Assembly (NCBI RefSeq): GCF_037963835.1
Contig: NZ_CP150145.1
Span: 5,332,001 to 5,396,000, forward strand
Source: Paenibacillus sp. FSL H8-0332
GTDB lineage: Bacteria > Bacillota > Bacilli > Paenibacillales > Paenibacillaceae
DNA length: 64,000 bases
Direction of reading: 5' to 3'
In this document: positions 16,782-25,412 of the stretch, in pieces
Layout: every line of letters begins with the position of its first letter
Numbering within the stretch: the first letter of the stretch is position 1
The notes under the pieces: model-generated
The model's database searches: none
Told to the model about the DNA's origin: nothing
What the model saw: only the letters and a program-made list of their open reading frames with translations
Position numbers and translations under genes: made by a program

Positions 16782-17699
16782 TTACATCAGCTTCTTAATC
16801 TTATCCAGCGGCAGTTCAACAGCCTTAGAGACCACTTCGGGAGAAAATCCATTAAGCAGCAATTTACGAATGAGCTCCGCCTGACCTTCTTCTTTTCCTT
16901 CTGCTTTGCCTTCCTCAATACCTTCTGCTTTGCCTTCCTCAATACCTTCCGCTTTGCCCTCTTCGTATCCCCAACGCTTCCAGGCTGGCATCAATTCCAT
17001 AATGACTTCTCCCTCCTCCGGGTAATGATCGATTAATTCTCTTAGAATCTCCTCATCCTGTATCCGGTCCGGCTTGAAATACAAATCGGCCACTGACATA
17101 ATCAGCGCCAGCCGTCCCTGATCCAACCGTGTCCTGAGCTTAATGAACATACGCAGGAATTCCCGGCGCACTTCTCTTGCTTCTCTTGTAGTATAACCCA
17201 TCTTCGCTAATAACGCAGCAGCCACTGCATTGTCTGAGTCGATGAATCGCCGCCAGCTCTGCTTACGCAGCTCCACCTTAAGGAATTGGAAGCGCAGAAT
17301 GGAATGCTCCGGAATAGACATCTCCAGCGTGTCCGGCTCTTCCCGGACCTCATCTGAGGTAAAGATCGCAATCGGAATAATCAGCTTATGGTCTTTGCGG
17401 TAGCGCTCGAATAGACGGCTGAAGTAAATAAACATTCTCTCACGGAATGCGGTATCCCTATACGATTGCGGTTCCAGGTGAATTAGGATATAACCGTCCA
17501 GTCCTTTGTAGCGGGTCTCCAGCAGCAAATCCAGCTCACGCGCTTCTTCTCCGACAATATCTACCAATAACTCCTGCATTAAAAACCGGGTCTCACTATA
17601 GTCCAGCATGGCATGCAGTTCAGGAAAAAACAACTCTATGAATTCTTCAAAGAACGTCTCCAGCAGCTTCTTGAAAGCTTCATCATGTGGTATAGAAAT
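16782..17699 (-). CDS. Rpn family recombination-promoting nuclease / putative transposase, ATT start
   Basis: This PD-(D/E)XK protein of about 305 residues has the N-terminal hallmark HDEAFKKLLETFFEEFIELFFPE, encoded upstream of the first TTG. Catalytic candidates are the Asp in RELDLLLETR and the Glu/Gln in HLEPQS. The C-terminus carries GIEEGKAE octad repeats and an LLLNGFSPEVV helix, as in many Rpn proteins. No ATG, GTG or TTG exists between the in-frame stop upstream and residue 23. A strong AAAGGAGG lies 8 bases before an ATT at 17699, so either ATT initiates or the start codon was lost by mutation. Confidence 0.8.
   Translation of the reverse strand: MSIPHDEAFKKLLETFFEEFIELFFPELHAMLDYSETRFLMQELLVDIVGEEARELDLLLETRYKGLDGYILIHLEPQSYRDTAFRERMFIYFSRLFERYRKDHKLIIPIAIFTSDEVREEPDTLEMSIPEHSILRFQFLKVELRKQSWRRFIDSDNAVAAALLAKMGYTTREAREVRREFLRMFIKLRTRLDQGRLALIMSVADLYFKPDRIQDEEILRELIDHYPEEGEVIMELMPAWKRWGYEEGKAEGIEEGKAEGIEEGKAEGKEEGQAELIRKLLLNGFSPEVVSKAVELPLDKIKKLM
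16897..16968. repeat. 24-bp in-frame tandem repeat encoding GIEEGKAE
   Basis: Three consecutive 24-base units (16897, 16921, 16945) lie in the 3' part of the Rpn-type gene. The first two are identical and the third is diverged. Whole-codon units mean slippage would change tail length without breaking the frame. Confidence 0.85.
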
Positions 17700-17845
17700 A
17701 TGTTTCGCCTCCTTTTATAGGTTTGAGCTTGTTCTAATGTGATTGTATTCCATTTATTTGGGATTGTATATAATAAAAGGAACATACATTCGTGTTTAAA
17801 TGTGATACCCCTACCTTATTAATTTTGAGCATTCCGATTCCTCAC

Positions 17846-19771
17846 TAGAGTAAAGGGCTGGTACAACCCAGCCCCTCCTCATCAAACCGTACGTGAGGTT
17901 TTCCCTCATACGGCTTTCCGATGTTTGTCATTCATGGGCATGCAGATTACAATAGCGTTTTTAGTCCACACTTATTGGCCATATACTTGACCTCCCTGAA
18001 TGAGCTCATCCATCTCCTCCGTTGTCTCTTCTTTGCATACCACCGGGTAAATCGCTGCAGAATATACCAATCCAGCTTCGCTAACCTCTTTTGGCTGTAG
18101 TTCGTGTAATAGTAATTTCTCCATCCCTGAATCTTTGGGTTGAGCCATTCCACGTGTTCCTCAAACGATTTCCAGCGCATTCCAGGCGGTGCTAATCGGT
18201 CTTTGACCACGCCTCGGATGCGTTCCTCTGCCCTCTTCGTTAGCCACTGCTGAGTGGTATAGTACACCTTCCCTTGAGAGGTTTCTGCTTTCGTTTTTCG
18301 GTGGTGCATTCCTAAGAAGTCGAAGCCTTCGTCTCCTGTCCACAGACCTACAATGCGGGTTTTGGTCGGATGCAGCGTGAGTTCTAGACGTTCCATAATG
18401 GTGCGGATGAGTTCATACGCATGTTCTGCATCCTTTTTGGTTTTACAGACCACAACGAAGTCGTCTGCATACCTCGTCAGTTCTCCCAGCCCACTTCCGT
18501 GTTTCTCCCATAACCGGTCAAAGTAGTTCAAATAGATATTCGCCAGCAGTGGCGAGATGACACCACCTTGGGGTGTCCCTAGATCGGAACGCCGTACCTT
18601 TCCTTCTTCCATCACTCCCGCATGAAGCCACTTCCGTATAAGCTTCAAAATCCGTCTGTCATTGATACGCATCTGTACCAATTTCATGAGTTTCTCTTGA
18701 TTGATATGGTCGAAGTAACCTTGGATATCGACGTCGACTACCCAATTTCCTTTGCGGTTGCAGGCTTTCCGGATTCGTTCCAGTGCTCCTTTTGCACCTC
18801 GCTTCGGGCGAAATCCGAAGGAGACTTCTTTAAAATCGGCTTCAAAGATGGGTTCAATCACCAGTTTGGTTGCCATCTGTAGGACTCGGTCTCGTACCGT
18901 AGGGATGCCTAGTGGTCTTGGCTTCCCGTCTTTCTTCGGGATATAGTGCCGCCGTACGGGCTGCGGATGGTAGCTGCCTTCTTTCAATTCTCGCTCACAG
19001 CTTTTGAGAAATCTCGTGACTCCTTGTTTCTCGATTTCAACGAGCGTTACGGCATCCACTCCCGCAGCTCCCTTATTCGCTTTCACCCGTTTCCAGGCTT
19101 CGCATAGCACATCCCACCGGTAGACTTTGTCGTACAAGGCGTGGAATTTACGCTTGTTGTTCTCCTTGGCCGCATGACCTAGCTTTTCTTGGAGTTCTTG
19201 AACTTTTTCCTTGGGTGTCGTTAGCCGTTTGGCATTCACTCACTCGTACCTCCTCCAAAAGCGTAAACAAAGCAGGGCTCCTTCCCTCCCTAAGGTTATG
19301 TTGTCCTTAGGTTCTTCGGTACTATAAGCCCCTCGGACTCCCTTCCCACAGACGGTTCACTTCGTCTTCTGGACTTATAGAGCGTCTCTTTACGGGTTCC
19401 TAAAAAAAAAATTCTTCCGTGTGGGGGAGGGTCTCCCCAGTTCACTGCATTATCTTTCAATCCATGCCGTTCCCATTACGCCGGAGGATTCTTCACTGCT
19501 GTTCCAAGTTCTGCACAGTTTCCTTGGCCTTCGTCCATAATAGCGGGACTCGGCTCCCTCTGTTCCCCTTTGCAGGGCCTTTTTGACGACGCGGCAGGAT
19601 TCACTTGATGTTGCGGCCTGAATTGTTGCTCGCCCGGTCTCTGACCAGTACTTTTGTCGATGCGCTTTTACACACAGATTTCGCCATGTGCAAGCATCCT
19701 AGCTACAAAGGTAGCTTGGTCCCTCCTTTGGTTGGACTTTCACCAACTAGATAATGCGTGCCTCTGGGCAC
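17846..19771 (-). mobile_element. group II intron with maturase ORF
   Basis: The intron is on the minus strand. The 5' end reads GTGCCCAGAGGCACG (start at 19771). The ORF-bearing domain IV follows. Domain V (AGCCGTATGAGGGAAAACCT with partner CACGTACGGTTT, about 17888-17921) is followed by domain VI (GGGCTGG/CCAGCCC stem with a bulged A near 17851). The 3' boundary is approximate (17844-17848). The insertion point lies about 10 bases past the hairpin of a rho-independent terminator. About 530 bases of structured noncoding RNA (19240-19771) precede the ORF. The structural class was not determined. Confidence 0.88.
17947..19239 (-). CDS. ltrA: group II intron reverse transcriptase/maturase
   Basis: The 430-residue intron-encoded protein has reverse transcriptase motifs in order, including the active-site RYADDFVVVC and TPQGGVISPLLANIYL. 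A maturase X domain follows (HVEWLNPKIQGWRNYYYTNYS). It ends soon after (VKYMANKCGLKTLL) and has no HNH endonuclease domain, so mobility would use ssDNA or nicked targets. The GTG start at 19239 has GGAGGAGG eleven bases upstream. The frame is intact, so the intron may still splice and move. Confidence 0.95.
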   Translation of the reverse strand: MNAKRLTTPKEKVQELQEKLGHAAKENNKRKFHALYDKVYRWDVLCEAWKRVKANKGAAGVDAVTLVEIEKQGVTRFLKSCERELKEGSYHPQPVRRHYIPKKDGKPRPLGIPTVRDRVLQMATKLVIEPIFEADFKEVSFGFRPKRGAKGALERIRKACNRKGNWVVDVDIQGYFDHINQEKLMKLVQMRINDRRILKLIRKWLHAGVMEEGKVRRSDLGTPQGGVISPLLANIYLNYFDRLWEKHGSGLGELTRYADDFVVVCKTKKDAEHAYELIRTIMERLELTLHPTKTRIVGLWTGDEGFDFLGMHHRKTKAETSQGKVYYTTQQWLTKRAEERIRGVVKDRLAPPGMRWKSFEEHVEWLNPKIQGWRNYYYTNYSQKRLAKLDWYILQRFTRWYAKKRQRRRWMSSFREVKYMANKCGLKTLL

Positions 19772-19780
19772 GCCCATAAA

Positions 19781-19822
19781 CAAAAAACCTGTACATTCGT
19801 CCATATGGACGAATGTACAGGT
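19781..19822 (-). terminator. strong terminator of the Ig-like protein gene
   Basis: A perfect 16-bp stem (ACCTGTACATTCGTCC, loop ATAT) is followed on the minus strand by TTTTTTG. The group II intron begins about 10 bases further on. Confidence 0.92.
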
Positions 19823-19858
19823 CTTCTCGTTGCCGCTCAAACCACCAGCAGCCTTACA

Positions 19859-22105
19859 CTATTTCACACTAACATATACCGAGACTGACTTAGCTCCCAG
19901 TTTTCCTTTAATAGATGCGCTTCCCTTGCTCACTGCTGTAATCATCCCGGTGGCATTCACCTTGGCTACAGAGGATTTGGAGCTGGTCCAGACCATGCTT
20001 CCTGTGACTACCGCAGTCCGGCCGGTATCATACAGCGCGGTTACAACCACGCTTTTACCTGCACCCGGCGCAAGGCTCAGCCGCTTCTCACTGACCGTCA
20101 GCTTCATCAGCTTGGGAACAACATTGATCTTGACCGTTGCCTGAATCCCCTGATAGGAGCCGCTCAGTGTAGTTGTACCTTCTGCCAAGGCTTTGACGGA
20201 AGTGCCTTTGATTGAGGCTACAGCAGGGTTGGAAGATTCCCAGTTCATCGCCCCTGAGAAGTTGGCAGACTTGCCGTTGGAGAAATACCCGGTAACCTTA
20301 ATGCTCTTGGAGGCCTTGATATTCATCTCCAGCGTTGCCGGTTCCACAACCAGCTTCACAACCTTCTGTTCAATCGTTACCGGAACACTGATCGTCTTGT
20401 TAGAGTAGGTCCCCTTCAGGGTTGCTGTACCTTTCGCCAGTCCCTTGAGGGTCTTCGCAGTGCTTGTCTGCTTAAGAACGGCATTGCTGCCGCTTAGCTC
20501 CCACTTAATGCTTCCCGATACATCCAGCTCGTCGCCATTCTCCAGTACAGCCTGGACAGCAGGCAACGGTAGTTCTTCACCAATGACTACGCCCAGTGCT
20601 TCATCCGGCCCAATCAGGACCAGCACTTTGTTCTGAACCGTTACATTAAATTGAACGGTCTTGGACCGGATGGCTGTAGCGGAAGCGGAGGTCACTTCGC
20701 CATTTTTGAACTTCCCGGTCAGTATAGCGGTGCCTGCCTTGCCGCCGACAAACTTTCCGTCCTTGATGGACACAATCTCTTCATTCGCAGAGATCCACTC
20801 CATCTCATCACTGATGTCCAGCTTGGTTCCGTCATACTTGGTTCCGTTCACCTTCGGCAGGCTAACCGCATCCGCCGTGTATATTTCCTGTTCCGTCTTC
20901 TCCTGACTGAGCTCAGTCAGGGTTGGAAGGACGGTGATTTTGAAGGTTTTGCTGATGCCCAGATAACTCGCCTTAATGATCGAGGTCCCTACCGCTTTAC
21001 CTGTTACCGTGGCAAAAGCGTTGGCCGCATCCGCCGTATTGGCAGTCACCGTAGCGTTCATCAGGTTGTCAGAGGTCCAGACTGCGGATGCTGTTTCGTT
21101 CGAGGTAGAATTGACCGCATTGCGCATCATTGCCGTTACATTCAGACTCTCCCCCAGGAAAAGCGACTGGTCGCCGGAAGGCTTCAGCACAAGCGCTTCA
21201 TAAGGTGCGCGTACATAGACATCCACCGACTGGGTGACACCCAGATAGCTTGCGGTAATGACAGTCTTGCCCACGCCGAGAATGGTAATCTCGCCGTCTT
21301 TTACTGTTGCTACACTTTCGCTAGAGCTGCTCCACTCTGCCTCTTTGTCGATCGTGAGCTCTGGACTCACCGCTGTAGCTTTGGTCACTGCTTTCACATG
21401 CACCGGATTATCCCCGACCAGCATTTCGAGTTCTTTGACAACAGTATCCTTCTGGTCTTTGAGCATAATGGCGGCATAAGGAAGCTCCACCACCGCTTTG
21501 ATCGTTTCGGTTAATCCTTTGTACTTGGCGGTAATGGTAGCCTTACCTTCACCGACCAGAGTAATCTTGCCTGCTGCTATGGTCAGCACGCCTGTATTCG
21601 AGCTGCTCCATTCAACGTCCTTCGTTACATCCTTCTGCGCCGTGGCTGAAGTTCCGCCGATGGCGGTTGCCGTAACGGACAGCAATTCCTCTTTGTCGCC
21701 TAATTTATAGCTGCCCTCTGTACTGCGGGTCAATTTCAGTTCCTTGAAGGAATGGGAGACCGACACCTCTACCGAAGCTATTGCATTATTGTAGGTTGCT
21801 GTAATCATTGCCGTTCCGGCATCCACCGGCTTAAGCTGGCCGTTCAGCACTGTTACGACTTCCTGCTTCGAGGAGGTCCATGTGGCGGCTGCCGTTACAT
21901 CCCGCTTGGAAGCGGAGCCCTCTACATTGGCATATACCTTAAGCTGCTTCGGTGATTGGCCCACGGTAAGCTCAACCTTGGCTGCGCTGTCGAATTCAAT
22001 AGAGATAGTGTCTCCAGCAGCGGCAAAGACGTTTACCGGAAAAGCGGCTACAACGAGCAATATCATAATGAGGAGCGTTTTTGTCATTTTCCTGTACACG
22101 GTCAT
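19859..22105 (-). CDS. secreted protein of eight Big_2-type Ig-like domains
   Basis: This 748-residue protein has a signal peptide (TKTLLIMILLVVAAFPVNVFAAA). It then has eight consecutive bacterial Ig-like group 2 domains of about 85-95 residues, each with a WxSS...V.TV.G.....G.A.ITA.Y core. No SLH, LPXTG or other anchor and no enzymatic domain are visible, so it is either released or held by noncovalent wall contacts. The ATG at 22105 follows AAGGAGAG. It is a single-gene unit with its own terminator. A role in surface adhesion or as a wall-associated scaffold is inference. Confidence 0.85.
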   Translation of the reverse strand: MTVYRKMTKTLLIMILLVVAAFPVNVFAAAGDTISIEFDSAAKVELTVGQSPKQLKVYANVEGSASKRDVTAAATWTSSKQEVVTVLNGQLKPVDAGTAMITATYNNAIASVEVSVSHSFKELKLTRSTEGSYKLGDKEELLSVTATAIGGTSATAQKDVTKDVEWSSSNTGVLTIAAGKITLVGEGKATITAKYKGLTETIKAVVELPYAAIMLKDQKDTVVKELEMLVGDNPVHVKAVTKATAVSPELTIDKEAEWSSSSESVATVKDGEITILGVGKTVITASYLGVTQSVDVYVRAPYEALVLKPSGDQSLFLGESLNVTAMMRNAVNSTSNETASAVWTSDNLMNATVTANTADAANAFATVTGKAVGTSIIKASYLGISKTFKITVLPTLTELSQEKTEQEIYTADAVSLPKVNGTKYDGTKLDISDEMEWISANEEIVSIKDGKFVGGKAGTAILTGKFKNGEVTSASATAIRSKTVQFNVTVQNKVLVLIGPDEALGVVIGEELPLPAVQAVLENGDELDVSGSIKWELSGSNAVLKQTSTAKTLKGLAKGTATLKGTYSNKTISVPVTIEQKVVKLVVEPATLEMNIKASKSIKVTGYFSNGKSANFSGAMNWESSNPAVASIKGTSVKALAEGTTTLSGSYQGIQATVKINVVPKLMKLTVSEKRLSLAPGAGKSVVVTALYDTGRTAVVTGSMVWTSSKSSVAKVNATGMITAVSKGSASIKGKLGAKSVSVYVSVK

Positions 22106-22280
22106 CTGTTCTCTCCTTAGACGGTCTGATTATCGGTGGACTTTTACCACACTCTTCCACTATATCGACATATACAGCCCATGTCTTTACCCCATTTTCC
22201 ATATTTCACGATTCCCGGGCAAATTCAGGTCTTTGTAACTATATAAAATGTACCTTTAATTTTTTCAGTATGGGATAGCC

Positions 22281-22338
22281 GTAACTCCAGAGAAGTTTTG
22301 GACTTCCGGCCGCTGTTGTCTACAGATTTCATGATTTG
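22281..22338. repeat. dispersed 58-bp repeat, copy 1
   Basis: It contains ACTCCAGAGAA, GGACTTCC and CGCTGTTGTCTACAGATTTC. It matches 31878-31936 at most positions (differences cluster in the AGTTTTG/AAATTCG segment). Both copies lie outside genes in AT-rich DNA. Confidence 0.75.
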
Positions 22339-22381
22339 TATATTTTCAAGTCCAATTTATATAGATAATTACGGGCTGACG

Positions 22382-22427
22382 AAAAAAGGATGCCTAATCG
22401 CCATCATCGGCTAAGTAGACACCCTTT
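22382..22427 (-). terminator. probable terminator of mtaB
   Basis: The minus-strand stem AAAGGGTGTCT/AGGCATCCTTT with a long loop is followed by TTTT. It lies just past the mtaB stop. Confidence 0.55.
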
Positions 22428-22445
22428 CATTCGTAAGCATCTGTC

Positions 22446-23795
22446 CTATCGGACGCTTTCACGCAGTCCAGCTACTGCCCGGCTAACACTAACTAGCTCG
22501 CCCCGGCATTCATTCACGCCGGCTTCGGTTACCTTCACCTGGCACAACTCGCCCTGCAGTGAATCGTCGCCGCCAAACAGCACCTGGAGATAGTTGTCGC
22601 TGAAGCCGTGCTGTATGCTGCGTCCCGCCGAACCTTTAGCCGCCCGCTCCGGGATCACGGATAACGTCTTGCCGACGAACTGCCGGGCATACGCCAGCTG
22701 CATCTCCTCGGAGAGATCGATCAGCTCCTGCACACGCGCATTCTTGATCTCCTCATCCACCTGATTCAGCATCCGCGCAGCCGGGGTTCCGGTCCGTTTG
22801 GAATACGGGAAGACATGCATCTCCGAATAGTTGACCGCCTTCATGAAGTCATAGCCTGCCCGGAACATCTCATCCGTCTCGCCCGGGAAGCCGACAATCA
22901 CATCGGTAGTGATCCCCACATCCGGCATGGCCTGGCGGATCAGCTGCATTTTGGCAAAATACTCTTCCGTGGTATACTTCCGGCGCATCGCCTTCAGCAC
23001 CTCGTTATGGCCCGCCTGAAGCGGAATATGCAGATGGCGGCACATCTTGGTGCTGCGATTCAGCACCTCCAGCAGCTTCTCGTCAATCTGACTGGCCTCA
23101 ATGGAGCTGATCCGCACCCGCTCCAGCCCGTCCACCTGATCCAGCTCCCAGAGCAGGTCAGCGAGGCGGTAGTTGTCCAGATCGTCCCCGTAGCCGCCGG
23201 TATGAATACCGGTCAGTACGAACTCCTTATATCCGGCCTCCACCAGCTGATGCGCCTGGGCAACAATCGATTTCGGATCACGGCTGCGCGACAGACCGCG
23301 CGACCAGGGAATGATGCAGAAGGTGCAGAAGTTGTTGCAGCCGTCCTGAATCTTCATGAACGCCCGCGTCCGGTCAGCGAACCCGGGCACATCCATCTCC
23401 TCGAACTCACGTGTCTTCATAATGTTGCGGACCGCATTCACCGGCTGGCGCGACTCCTGAATATTCTTCACATGGGTCATGATCTGCTCCCGGTCCTGGT
23501 TGCCGATCACCAGATCGACTCCGGGGATATCCAAGATCTCTCCGGGAGAGGTCTGCGCGTAGCAGCCAGTAACCGCTACGATGGCGTCAGGATTGCGTCG
23601 GACCGCCCGGCGGATCATCTGCCGGCTTTTTTTATCCCCCGTATTGGTCACCGTACAGGTGTTAATCAGATAGACATCGGCGGAACCCTCGAAATCTACC
23701 TGCTCGTATCCATCATTCTTAAAGAGCTGCCAGATGGCCTCGGTATCATAGAAATTGACTTTGCAGCCCAGTGTATAAAAAGCTACAGATGGCAT
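22446..23795 (-). CDS. mtaB: tRNA t6A37 methylthiotransferase
   Basis: This 449-residue radical-SAM methylthiotransferase converts t6A37 to ms2t6A37 in ANN-decoding tRNAs. The N-terminal cluster cysteines are in TLGCKVNFYD, INTCTVTN and VTGCYAQTSP. The radical-SAM CxxxCxxC is CNNFCTFC, and a TRAM domain closes the C-terminus. Its start lies 3 bases after the rsmE stop. The rsmE-mtaB order matches Bacillus yqeU-yqeV, which supports MtaB rather than MiaB. Confidence 0.95.
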   Translation of the reverse strand: MPSVAFYTLGCKVNFYDTEAIWQLFKNDGYEQVDFEGSADVYLINTCTVTNTGDKKSRQMIRRAVRRNPDAIVAVTGCYAQTSPGEILDIPGVDLVIGNQDREQIMTHVKNIQESRQPVNAVRNIMKTREFEEMDVPGFADRTRAFMKIQDGCNNFCTFCIIPWSRGLSRSRDPKSIVAQAHQLVEAGYKEFVLTGIHTGGYGDDLDNYRLADLLWELDQVDGLERVRISSIEASQIDEKLLEVLNRSTKMCRHLHIPLQAGHNEVLKAMRRKYTTEEYFAKMQLIRQAMPDVGITTDVIVGFPGETDEMFRAGYDFMKAVNYSEMHVFPYSKRTGTPAARMLNQVDEEIKNARVQELIDLSEEMQLAYARQFVGKTLSVIPERAAKGSAGRSIQHGFSDNYLQVLFGGDDSLQGELCQVKVTEAGVNECRGELVSVSRAVAGLRESVR

Positions 23796-23798
23796 GGT

Positions 23799-24563
23799 TT
23801 AAGCTCCCCCCATTTCTCCGGATTCATATAAAATGCAGGCGGCGGCAACCATACCTGCGGTTTCACAGCGCAGAATACGCGGCCCCAGCCCGACAGAGAC
23901 TGCTCCGGCTTCCTCAGCCAGCCGGCATTCCTCCGTACTAAAGCCGCCCTCCGGCCCTACAACGATCATCACTTTGGCTGCAGCCTCCGGCGGAAGCGAT
24001 GCCAGCCATGGCGCGGCTGCGCTGCGGAGCTGGAGTCCCTCTTCCTTCTCATAGCAGAAATAGACGGCATCATAGCCGCTGAAGCTCTGGAGCAGCTGTT
24101 TCCAGCTGAACGGTGAATGCACCAGCGGAACAATATTCCGGTGCGCCTGTTCGGCAGCCTCCTTGCAGATTTTGCGCCAGCGCTCTACCCGCTTACTCTC
24201 CTTGCGCTCATCGTACTGCACGATCGTCCGCTCTGAGAGGAACGGCGTGAAGGCTACAGCCCCGATCTCCGTGCATTTCTGAATGACCGTCTCCAGCTTG
24301 TCCCCTTTGGGCAGGCTCTGGGCGACGGTAATCTGGATACGCGGCTCATGAGTCATGGCCAGAGGCTCCAGTATGCTCACGGTGACCAGGCCGATCTCTA
24401 TGTCAGCAATCTCGGCCAGCGCCTCGCGGGACACGCCGTCGCTGACAATCAGCTTGTCCCCGGCCTTACCGCGCATGACCTTGGCAATGTGGCGGGCGTC
24501 TTCACCGTCAATGCTAACCTTGTCTTGTCCGAACTGTGCCGGAGTTACGAAATAACGCTGCAT
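23799..24563 (-). CDS. rsmE: 16S rRNA m3U1498 methyltransferase
   Basis: This 254-residue SPOUT-fold enzyme has an N-terminal PUA-like region (QRYFVTPAQFGQDKVSIDGEDARHIAKVMR) and the trefoil-knot SAM site (MIVVGPEGGFSTEECRLAEEAG...LGPRILRCETA). It methylates N3 of U1498 in the decoding-centre rRNA. It is transcribed with mtaB. Confidence 0.95.
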   Translation of the reverse strand: MQRYFVTPAQFGQDKVSIDGEDARHIAKVMRGKAGDKLIVSDGVSREALAEIADIEIGLVTVSILEPLAMTHEPRIQITVAQSLPKGDKLETVIQKCTEIGAVAFTPFLSERTIVQYDERKESKRVERWRKICKEAAEQAHRNIVPLVHSPFSWKQLLQSFSGYDAVYFCYEKEEGLQLRSAAAPWLASLPPEAAAKVMIVVGPEGGFSTEECRLAEEAGAVSVGLGPRILRCETAGMVAAACILYESGEMGGA

Positions 24564-24595
24564 CTCTCATCCTCATCCTGTCCGTTATTCAGCGT

Positions 24596-24639
24596 AAAAG
24601 CGGCGTAGTCCCCGCCAAATCAGGTCCCGGCCGCCGCTT
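24596..24639 (-). terminator. possible terminator between the site-2 protease gene and rsmE
   Basis: On the minus strand an AAGCGGCG...CGCCGCTT stem with a large loop is followed by TTTA. The T-run is short. Confidence 0.4.
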
Positions 24640-24726
24640 CACACGTATCATTCATCTACTTAATAATCACATTATATTCTACAACGTTTGCCATGCACTG
24701 AACAGTCCCTGTCCGTACTGCTCTGC

Positions 24727-25410
24727 TCAGACCCCGAACATTTTTAGGAACAGCTGGAAGAAATCATTACCCGTACGTGTCGCCCAATAACTAAGCGGTT
24801 CTATCGTATAGGCGCGCAGACCCGGAATGAAGATGATCAGCAGGAACAGGAAAACCGTATACTGCTCATACTGCTGAAGTCTTCCACGGATCGGACGCGG
24901 TGCGATATCCTCAACGATCCGGTAACCATCCAGCGGCGGCAGCGGAATCAGGTTAAATACGAAGAGGAAGAAGTTGAAATGAATGAACATTCCGAAGAAC
25001 CAGATCAGCGCACGAAGCACCTGCTCGTTCTTGATCGAATCCATCGTACCTGTTCCCACAAGAATCGCATAGATCAGCGCGCCCAGAATACCCAGCAGCA
25101 GATTGCTGATTGGCCCGGCGGCTGACACGATAACACCCATCAGGCGGGGACGGCGGAAGTTATCCCGGTTCACGGGAACCGGTCGCGCCCAGCCGAAGCC
25201 CGCAATCAGCAGCAGAATGATACCGAAGAGATCAAAGTGCACCGCCGGATTCAAGGTCATACGGCCCAGCAAACGCGCTGTAGGGTCCCCGAATTTATTG
25301 GCAAAATAAGCGTGGGCAAATTCATGCACCGTAAACGCAATAACAATCGTAATCAGAAAAAACGGAAGCTGCTGCAAAGGATATACTAAAATTTGATCCA
25401 GGGAACCCAT
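24727..25410 (-). CDS. site-2 protease family (M50) membrane metalloprotease
   Basis: This 227-residue polytopic protein has the zinc site HEFAH in the first helix (AFTVHEFAHAYFANKFGD). The third ligand motif is NLIPLPPLDG. It belongs to the short PDZ-less M50B type common in Firmicutes, and its substrate is unknown. It begins 2 bases after the prmA stop, so it is co-transcribed with prmA. This insertion between prmA and rsmE is not in the Bacillus subtilis order. Confidence 0.9.
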   Translation of the reverse strand: MGSLDQILVYPLQQLPFFLITIVIAFTVHEFAHAYFANKFGDPTARLLGRMTLNPAVHFDLFGIILLLIAGFGWARPVPVNRDNFRRPRLMGVIVSAAGPISNLLLGILGALIYAILVGTGTMDSIKNEQVLRALIWFFGMFIHFNFFLFVFNLIPLPPLDGYRIVEDIAPRPIRGRLQQYEQYTVFLFLLIIFIPGLRAYTIEPLSYWATRTGNDFFQLFLKMFGV

Positions 25411-25412
25411 GT

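Larger units (their letters stand above)
22106..22445. other. intergenic region with one copy of a dispersed 58-bp repeat
   Basis: The region is AT-rich and has no credible gene. It contains the upstream region of the Ig-like protein gene, a repeat copy (22281-22338) and the mtaB terminator (22382-22427). Confidence 0.55.

Noticed and set aside
17634..17699. Annotation of the Rpn-type gene from the TTG at 17633
   Set aside because: It would cut away the conserved HDEAFKKLLETFFEEF region and has no ribosome site, whereas AAAGGAGG sits correctly for an ATT at 17699.
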